Origin: Diphasiastrum complanatum | Lineage: Eukaryota; Streptophyta; Lycopodiopsida; Lycopodiales; Lycopodiaceae | Length of the DNA: 64,000 nt | Assembly: GCA_029204225.1 (NCBI GenBank) | Contig: CM055104.1 | Coordinates: forward strand, 49,803,399 to 49,867,398 | Reading direction: 5' to 3' | The notes under the pieces: model-generated | Database searches by the model: none | The model's input: the letters and a program-made list of their open reading frames with translations, nothing else | Told to the model about the DNA's origin: nothing | Part shown: in pieces, positions 12,661-64,000 of the stretch | Layout: every line of letters begins with the position of its first letter | How positions within the stretch are numbered: position 1 is the stretch's first letter | Translations under genes and position numbers: made by a program

Positions 12661-13083
12661 CATAGTTAAAAATTTGACTATCCATCAAATATTAAATAGG
12701 TCCATCACAAAATATTTTACTACTCTTTAAATAAAGGTTTATTTCGATTAAGAATAAATGTTCATGAAGTTGTCAAGGCTAGCATGCCGGCCTGCTAACC
12801 TACAAATATTATATCTCAAAAAAGGAAGTTTTTTTGAAAATTTTTTCTAAAATAAATTTTTTTGGGGAGCTAATTTGGCTATCATGCGGGTGTGCTTGCG
12901 AAGTTGGCTCCAAAAGAAAAAAAGTTAAAAAAATGAAAAATTTGAATTTTGTTTTTGTGATTTTTTTGGAAGGCTAGCACACCGATGTGCTAGCCTTTAC
13001 AACTCCATAAACGTTTGATACATAGCTAAAAATCTTACTAGCCATCTAATTTTTTATAGGTCCATCAAAATACACTTGCTCCA
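12661..13083. repeat. Possible MITE: 60-bp direct repeats enclosing an inverted repeat
   Basis: 12661-12712 and 13021-13072 are direct copies 360 bp apart (shared core CCATC..AAT..ATAGGTCCATCA). Inside them, about 12765-12800 and 12971-13013 are inverted copies of a GTTGTnAAGGCTAGCA unit. The mixture of direct and inverted copies is not a standard MITE layout. Confidence 0.5.
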
Positions 13084-13990
13084 AAGAAATGGAGGAGGAA
13101 AAAATTGGCTTTCCTTCACAACTACATACGAAATGCTTCATGCAGCCGGGTCTGGGTATTGCAAAATAAATTTAACATCGACTGACTATCAATTCGAGGA
13201 GATATATGAGTTGTAGAATGGTATAGATTGGGCTAGTATCGCAAGGGTGATACTAGTTTGGGATATATACATTATAATTATTGAAAGACAATTTTTAATG
13301 GTAATATGCAATTTTTGAAAGGCCTAACCTTTTTGCATATGGGATATGCAATTAATTTGGAGAAGCCAACATTTGTTGTTTCCCATTATTGTATTTGGGG
13401 AACTCTAACAAGAATATTTACATACATAAATTTGAGATGCCAAGAAAAATTTACTCCTATATTTATATTGAACCAAAAAAAGCCCTTACATCCTTCGAGC
13501 CTCATATCAATACGAGTATTAAGATAGTTAATACTTTGGGATCTGATTCTAGACTCTAATGTTACAAAACTATATACTAGTTGGGTATGTTCCATGATAC
13601 CATTGTTAATACAAAGCGGACACCGATATACCCACCCAACATTGGTGCAAACGAAGCGGGCACCGATACATGTTCTGGCAAATATTTGGATGATGGATAC
13701 CACATATGCGTACTTTCATATTCCGTCCATGAGGACTGCATTCTTTTAGGGCTCTAAAATTTCCCATCAATGTGATATAAAATTGCATAAATGCTGGTCC
13801 CAAAAGCGATCCCCACACATACTAAGAATCCAAAATACCCCATTCTTGTCTCTTTTGTGGCCAAATAACAACTCTAGGGGAGCCCAACTTTCTATGCACT
13901 GCAACAATAACTAGCATGCACAAATATTTAGCCCACACAGTCCGATGGCATCCACGCGTCATTTGCTAAGCCATCGATCTTTGTTATGGA
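13084..13990. other. Upstream intergenic DNA, nothing recognised
   Basis: AT-rich, no ORF with a family motif. It precedes the G-box and GC-rich interval upstream of the EH gene. Confidence 0.4.
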
Positions 13991-14286
13991 CACGTGGCAC
14001 AATCGGAACCTAGTCTCAAATATCCAACGGGTGGCAGGCTAAGATAGCAGTGGAGCCAATGGTGACGTCTCCCCCTTGGGGGGGGGGGGGGGGGGGTTGG
14101 GGGGCGGCTCTTAAAGGCACTGGTATGTTAAGTCCTCCACCGCTGGATATTCTCAGAAGCATCGAGATTTTGCCACGTTTAAAATCTCTGTCATTGAAAC
14201 TACTACACGTGGTAGATGTGACTCGTGGCTAGCATCCAAGTGGTGTGACTAAAAAAAATATCGTGCCATGAAACCCTCCCCCCCCC

Positions 14287-14349
<63 letters not shown>
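13991..14349 (+). promoter_or_regulatory. Putative promoter-proximal region of the EH gene
   Basis: Two CACGTG G-boxes (13991-13996 and 14206-14211), a 19-G run (14078-14096), a C-run of about 20 bases (14278-14297) and a (CT)n tract (to 14349) occur about 0.7-1.1 kb before the start codon. CT tracts and G-boxes are common near plant transcription starts. No TATA box could be assigned, so the start site is unknown. Confidence 0.35.
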
Positions 14350-14352
<3 letters not shown>

Positions 14353-15069
14353 GTTGTAATTGGACAGGCAACCAGCAGCAAAGCAGAAACAGGAGCAAGA
14401 GGAGGAGGAGGAGGAGGAGGAGAAGCTACCAGCGATAGATCACGTATCCTCCCTCGTTTACATGCACCACGAGCACTTGTGCATTTGATGCTGCTCTCCG
14501 GCAGCCACACCATCTCACAACGCCTTATTATCTTTCTCACAGTTTCCTGCATGTGATTTTGCAGCATTGTCAAACTCGGAGTGCTCGCCTTTCCTTCCTT
14601 TCACACCGTTCAGATAGTTTTCCTTCCTCGTTTCCATTTTTGTCACAAACTGCAGACCACACAGCGCGGGCCATTCAATTTTTTCGGCTTCGTTGCTGCG
14701 GATCAAGTCTTCCCATTAGTTTATCGCATTTTGTGGCTTGTCTGTGCGGAATTTCTTCATCTATCCAGGCGTTTTTTTTCTTTTAGAAATCATCTACTTA
14801 AGAACCAGAGGCCTCGAATTAGGTCATGTCTAGCAAATCGAGGAAGGAATGGGAATCGAGACTTGAATCCACGCCTAGAGGGGGTTAGGGTTAAAGGCTA
14901 ATCTAACTTTCCTGGAAGTCTTACATCTCGGATTAAGAATCTGTATTAGTTTGGTGACATCCTCCTCCTCTATAGCATCTTGATCTAGGGCTGAAACAAT
15001 TGCAGGCATCGAGGGTTCTCAATGGCGACAATGTACTATTGACTTTAATCTAAAAATATACCCCTTCAG
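14350..15069 (+). other. Probable 5' leader of the EH gene, likely with an intron
   Basis: The region is CT/GC-rich compared with its surroundings. It ends at a good acceptor (CCCCTTCAG, AG at 15068-15069) only 7 nt before the start codon, which implies a noncoding first exon somewhere in this stretch. Another acceptor-like tract ends near 14785. Exact leader exons cannot be fixed without transcripts. Confidence 0.4.
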
Positions 15070-15076
15070 GAGAAGA

Positions 15077-59640
<44,564 letters not shown>

Positions 59641-59930
59641 AGAGAAGTTGAGTTTACGATTAACTAGCATACAAAGGATGTAAACACCCCATTTGGTGTG
59701 CATTGGCATAAAAAATCAAGGGTCCATAGCAGTAGCTAGAAAATGGTGTGCAGCAGTCTTCAAAGTTAGAGTCAATAGTCACCAGGAATCAAACTAGAGC
59801 TTTGTAGATGAAATTTTTTGTTCTAATGGTCTGCATTGCTGGTAGTATTTGTTGATCATCTTTCATGGTCTTCGGAGTTCCATAAGTGTCTCATGCTCAT
59901 GTATAATAAAAATGTGGATCGTCTATGATC
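59641..59930 (+). terminator. EH gene 3' UTR with poly(A) signal
   Basis: AATAAA at 59905-59910, about 265 nt after the stop, within TGTATAATAAAAATG. A TGT-rich stretch follows near 59935-59950. The cleavage site is not determined. Confidence 0.6.
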
Positions 59931-61114
59931 GTCTGTGGTGTGTATGCAGTATATTGATTTTGACGGTGACATATTAAGCAAATTGTTTTTCATTGTTGTA
60001 CTCCATTCTTTTTGGTAGTATGCTAAAGTAAGATATTTGTTCTTGCTCTTGCTGAAATGAGTGCTCTAGTTGAAATGCCATGTCATGTAGATGTTGTCAG
60101 CTGTGGTAGTACCCATTCCTTTGTAAAATTTGCAGCATAGTGTATCAAAAGGTTGTCTTTGAACAACTCTGGGATTTTCTTACAGCAATTATTGTTGTTG
60201 TCTGGATCAAACTCGAGTCTGTTTCATGAATCAGTTGTAGAAGGCACTATTGACATGTTTTGTGACAACTTGATTGTGTAGGACAATGAGAGTCAATCAT
60301 GCATATTCTGAAGGAGAGCTTTGATATAACCATTGGATGCTGTTCTTTAGAGCATCTTGATTAAAGACATCACACACACACACACACACAAAATAAAAAA
60401 AAAACCTCTTTGTTTTGCGAACCAATGTGGCTGATTTTGGAGGATATTTTACAATGATAGAAACAACCTATCTGCGGGTAGTGGCTTGGTGGTAAATGTC
60501 TACCCCTTGTGCAAACCTGAATTATCCATAATTCTATCTAGAAGATGAAAATTCCTCGGCATTATGGTGACATGCTTGGCGTTCAGTGGAAGCATTTGTT
60601 ACCTGATTCTTTCACCCTTGGAAGATGCCTATGGATCTTAGCATTTGCATGTCAAGAAGGGGGTTTGGATCAGTCCATCGGTGAGTATAGGGTGTAGTAA
60701 AGGCATTTGATCCCACAAGGAGAGCGCGATATAATGGCAAAGACTGTACATTACGAAAGGAGTGAAAGTTATCACCTACTACTGAAATAATTTTGATTTC
60801 ATTCCATGCATTCAAGATTTTGTATGTAACTCTTCAAAATTTCACTGATCAAATACCTCCTTACATTTAAGATTAAGTACTGTTCAATTCAGACAGTCAT
60901 ATGTGGTTTTATGGGCTCAATATATCATTCTATGCATTTGAAATTTTGTACGTAACACCTTCACATTATAGGTGTTTTTATAGCCTCAATACTTTATCCT
61001 ATCTATACACTCTGAATTTTGGTCTTCGAACCCTCTATTTAGCTGCTGCTACTTGGTAAGGGCCCATGATCCCTATGCGGGATACATAATTCCTCCAACC
61101 CCCAAAGAAACCTC
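59931..61114. other. Downstream intergenic DNA
   Basis: No gene seen. Contains a short (CA)n (60371-60391). Confidence 0.45.
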
Positions 61115-61119
61115 TCCCC

Positions 61120-61155
<36 letters not shown>

Positions 61156-62548
61156 CCAGCCTCCCTCGCGCTTTTAGCGATGGATGCCCGCTAATCAGCC
61201 AGCGCTGCTCGTGCGACTGCCAGCGCTGATGGCAGCAGCGCTGCTGTGGGCACCCCTGCCTCGAAGATGGATGCTGCAGACTGCCGCTACTGATCCACCC
61301 GTGCCTCGATGATGGATGCTGCAGCTCCTTGCTGCTGACTGCCGCTACTGATCTACCCAGCGAATGCTGACTGCCGCTACTTCTATCCAGCGAGTCTAGG
61401 TTGATAGCTAAGAATAAGAACTCACCTGCTTCTACTTCCGCAGTTCCAGATGCAGCAGGTGGAACAGTGGTGCACGTTGCTGATGCTGCCGATCCTACTG
61501 CTGCACTTGTCACAGATCCCTACTCTCTCTCTCCTCAACCTAATGCATTCGCTGCTCTAACAGTCGAAACACCTGCCCCAACTCCAGGATGGGAATACGG
61601 CTTTTGCCTTAGGGGGATACTGATCCTTCAGACGACGTTGCTCAGCTTCAAGAACATGTCAAAAAGCTACACGCGAAAGTGATGAACAGGACCGGCAGAT
61701 TGCACACATTATCAAATATCAGGACACCACCGAGGTACCCCACATTCAAAACATAGACTACATTTTGGCTCATCTTCAACGCCAAGTCAAGGACCAGGCT
61801 GCTTCAATAGAAGAGTCCCAAGAAGTCGAAGATCCAGCTCGAGACCATCAAGAAGAACAACACAAGAAATCGTGGGCTGATGGCCTCAAGGGTCAAGGTG
61901 GACATACTCCGGTTATATCTGCTACATTCATCAAGAATCGGCTCCGTGATCAAAAAGCCCTCAACAATCGAGTGCGTGGAATCCCCAATACACAGGATGC
62001 AATTGGGAAAGCCAAAATTTTCTTGATGGATATGCTCCAGCACAACGATGCTGGCTTGGACAAGGCCTGGCGCACCAAGAAAGATGCAGAAACATTCGTT
62101 ATCCGCTTCTCATCATAGGAGAGATGTCCTCCATTGTCGAGCCAAGTTGAAAGATACTTGTATTTTCTTGGATGAAGACCTAACTTTCATCCAAGTACAT
62201 GAACGGAAACAGGCTTGCCAAAAAGCAAAAGACTTGGGGAAACATCTCATTTACAGAGATGGATAATACGTTAGAGTTAAAGAGGTAGTGGAGACCATAG
62301 TAGCATAGTTAGAGAAATGAGTCTGGCTTAGAGTCAAAGTTAGAGAACTGAAGAGATGTCCAGTTGAACCTGTACATGATTTGCGTACCATATAATCTTG
62401 GCTATTAATCTTTTCTTAGTTAGATCTTTTTTCATTTGTTAGTTGACGGCATTGATCCGTCTGGTTTGCATCTTTTTTGATGTATTGTGCAGTCTTATAT
62501 GCCTAAGGGCATGGAAAAGACATTAATAAAGCTTCTTCTTCTTCTTCT

Positions 62549-62580
<32 letters not shown>
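61115..62580 (+). mobile_element. LINE-type unit with ORF1 only, bordered by CT arrays
   Basis: Left border: C-run and (CT)n to 61156. Then a GC-rich leader, an ORF1-like reading (61401-62266), a 3' UTR that matches 27406-27600, hairpin ATGCCTAAGGGCAT (62499-62512), GACATTAATAAAG, (CTT)n and (CT)n to 62580. No endonuclease or RT is present between ORF1 and the 3' end. It resembles a half-LINE dependent on a full-length relative. Confidence 0.65.
61401..62266 (+). pseudogene. LINE ORF1p-like protein, frameshifted
   Basis: 61401-61682 is an Ala/Pro/Thr-rich N-terminus (ADAADPTAALVTD). 61765-62118 carries a Gln/Glu-rich predicted coil (HLQRQVKDQAASIEESQEVE), then DQKALNNRVRGIPNTQDAIG and AWRTKKDAETFVIRF. 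A shift near 62115 moves to RRDVLHCRAKLKDTCIFLDE then DLTFIQVHERKQACQKAKDL. The order coil, RNA-binding (RRM-like) core and basic C-terminal domain resembles L1 ORF1p (Transposase_22), which coats LINE RNA. The assignment is by pattern; sequence identity to known families was not tested. Confidence 0.5.
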
Positions 62581-62583
<3 letters not shown>

Positions 62584-63690
62584 GGGCGGTAGAGAAAAAT
62601 TGAAGGGGGGCGCAAGCCCCACTCCCACCCCTTCCTCTCAGCATACCCCTCCATCTCAATGCACCAAGGAGGGCGCAACCCCCCTCCCCCCCCCCATTGT
62701 TGCTGCTACTGCGCAGCAGCAGCTGGGTGCAGCTGCCCCCTCTCTGCATTTGGCTGAAGCTGCCTCCCCCACCTCTCTTATGCTGAAGGCCTCCCCCCTC
62801 GCAACTATTTTGCTCTTAGAAAAAGAGTTTAAAAGCCCCTACCATTTTTAGAACCCTCCCATGCTCCTCTCTCTACACCTTCCCTCCAAGGCTCTTCTTT
62901 ACCCTCTACTATTATGCTCCAAGAATATAAACCCAATGGAGGGATATCTCATCATTGAACTCGAGCTTCTCAAACAGGAACTGTAGCAAATACACATGCA
63001 AATGAATTTGTTAGAAGCTGAAAACAACATATGCAACAAATGGTGGAAGAGAAAGGCAAGGAGCATGATCTGTATATCATTCACGAAACAACGGAAAAAG
63101 TTTCGTCATTGGAAAAGGAAACGAAAACATGGGCTTCCCTCTGAACCAAGTTCGGTTAAGCATACACTTGTTGATTCTACTATTGAGTCTGTTCTTTTAG
63201 AGCAAGAGAGGAGCTAAAAAGGCTCTAAACATTAGAGTGCGAGGGATCCTGAATGAAGGGAAACCACTTCTCAAGGCTAGGGATTTGCTTATCAGTAAGC
63301 TAGCACATACAGTAGATGGTTTTGATACTGCTTGGAGGAGCAAATTTGATGAAAATGTATTATTTGTTAAGCAAACACTTGTTGATTCTACTATTGAGTC
63401 TGCTCTTTCAGAGCAAGAGAGGAGCCAAAAGGCTCTAAACATTAGAGTGCGAGGGATCCCGAATGAAGGGAAACCATTTGTCAAGGCTAGGGATTTGCTT
63501 ATCAGTAAGCTCACACATATAGTAGATGGTTTTGATACTGCTTGGAGGAGCAACATAATGCAGCCCAAAACCTTGGGGGCAAACTTTAAGGGAACTTTCA
63601 TTTTTATGGATGACGACTTGACACGGGCAAAGGACAAAGGAAGAAGATCCTGCAGTAGGCAAAGGACAAGGGGCAAAAGGTAATTTTTAT
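62581..63690 (+). pseudogene. Second ORF1-like unit with in-frame 210-bp duplication
   Basis: Begins right after the CT tail of the previous unit with GC-rich DNA. The reading frame 63237-63683 has KALNIRVRGIPNEGKPFVKA and DGFDTAWRS, parallel to KALNNRVRGIPN and LDKAWRT of the previous unit, then GTFIFMDDDLTRAKDKG, parallel to DTCIFLDEDLT. The central segment occurs twice (63165-63375 and 63376 on). The first copy has a stop and an extra A. No RT and no family tail before the window end. Confidence 0.5.
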
Positions 63691-63739
63691 TCATGGAAAA
63701 CCAAGATTTTATGACAGGTCGTCATACTAGGGACTCGGG

Positions 63740-63757
63740 GCTCCTAGGCCTAGGAGC
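63740..63757. repeat. 18-bp perfect palindrome
   Basis: GCTCCTAGGCCTAGGAGC reads the same on both strands. No context to assign a role. Confidence 0.9.
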
Positions 63758-64000
63758 AGCCCAAGATCCCCTGTTACTCTTCGGATTGGATTATGAAACT
63801 GAAACGACACTCCTCGTCGTTGACAGGAGATTTTCAATCTTACCTTATTCAGTGTTATATTTTATTATTAGCTGAGACTCATGAGTCGAAGTACATGACA
63901 CTTTCATTAGTGAGAGATCATTCTCGATTTTCGGTGTTCAAGTCTTTTTTGAGAGGAAATACCTCTCACGGGTCAGGTGGTGTAGCATGCATGTATAGAG

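Noticed and set aside
14229-14906. Overlapping ORFs upstream of the start codon
   Set aside because: No EH-family similarity; they lie in the likely leader and CT tract.

Overview
The window is nuclear DNA from a seed plant with large, transposon-filled introns. Coding sequence is split by GT-AG introns, nearly every other recognisable gene is a plant-type transposon protein (CACTA, Ty3, Ty1/copia, LINE), and CT/GA microsatellites are frequent. The lineage cannot be named from sequence reading alone. There are no bacterial or organellar genes, and no rRNA or tRNA genes were recognised.

The one host gene is a plant EH-domain endocytic adaptor of the Eps15/Pan1 type, the AtEH1/AtEH2 family of the TPLATE complex. 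It lies on the + strand. I could thread 13 coding exons in one reading frame from ATG 15077 to TAA 59640, giving about 1,098 residues. The CDS is 3,297 nt inside 44.6 kb, so introns make up about 41.3 kb. Introns 1 (9.7 kb), 3 (9.4 kb), 10 (13.2 kb) and 11 (5.4 kb) hold nearly all of the mobile DNA.

Layout. 1-2560: right end of a CACTA transposon carrying an intact three-exon ORF. 2707-2850: 31-bp tandem repeat. 2946 to about 8350: decayed Ty3 element with integrase, a second RNase H and an LTR-like tail. 8350-14350: upstream region with an LTR/PBS remnant, a repeat structure, and G and C/CT tracts. 15077-59640: the EH gene. Intron 1 holds a young 6,273-bp chromodomain Ty3 element with 918-bp LTRs, a perfect 5-bp target duplication and no gag. 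Intron 3 holds LINE pieces, a probable solo LTR and a Ty1/copia element with 346-bp LTRs. Intron 10 holds two LINEs, a split chromodomain element, a rearranged Ty1/copia element and another LINE. Intron 11 holds a LINE and a 1.54-kb element with 21-bp perfect terminal inverted repeats. 61115-63690: two adjacent LINE ORF1-type units.

The most interesting signal is a LINE family whose 3' ends share a small hairpin (ATGCC-NNNN-GGCAT), then ATTAATAAAG, then a CT tail. The 5' borders of several copies also abut CT arrays. This suggests LINEs that insert into, or build, CT microsatellites. Also notable are the near-identical LTRs of the gag-less Ty3 element and a copia element whose RNase H-to-LTR segment is inverted between intact target duplications.
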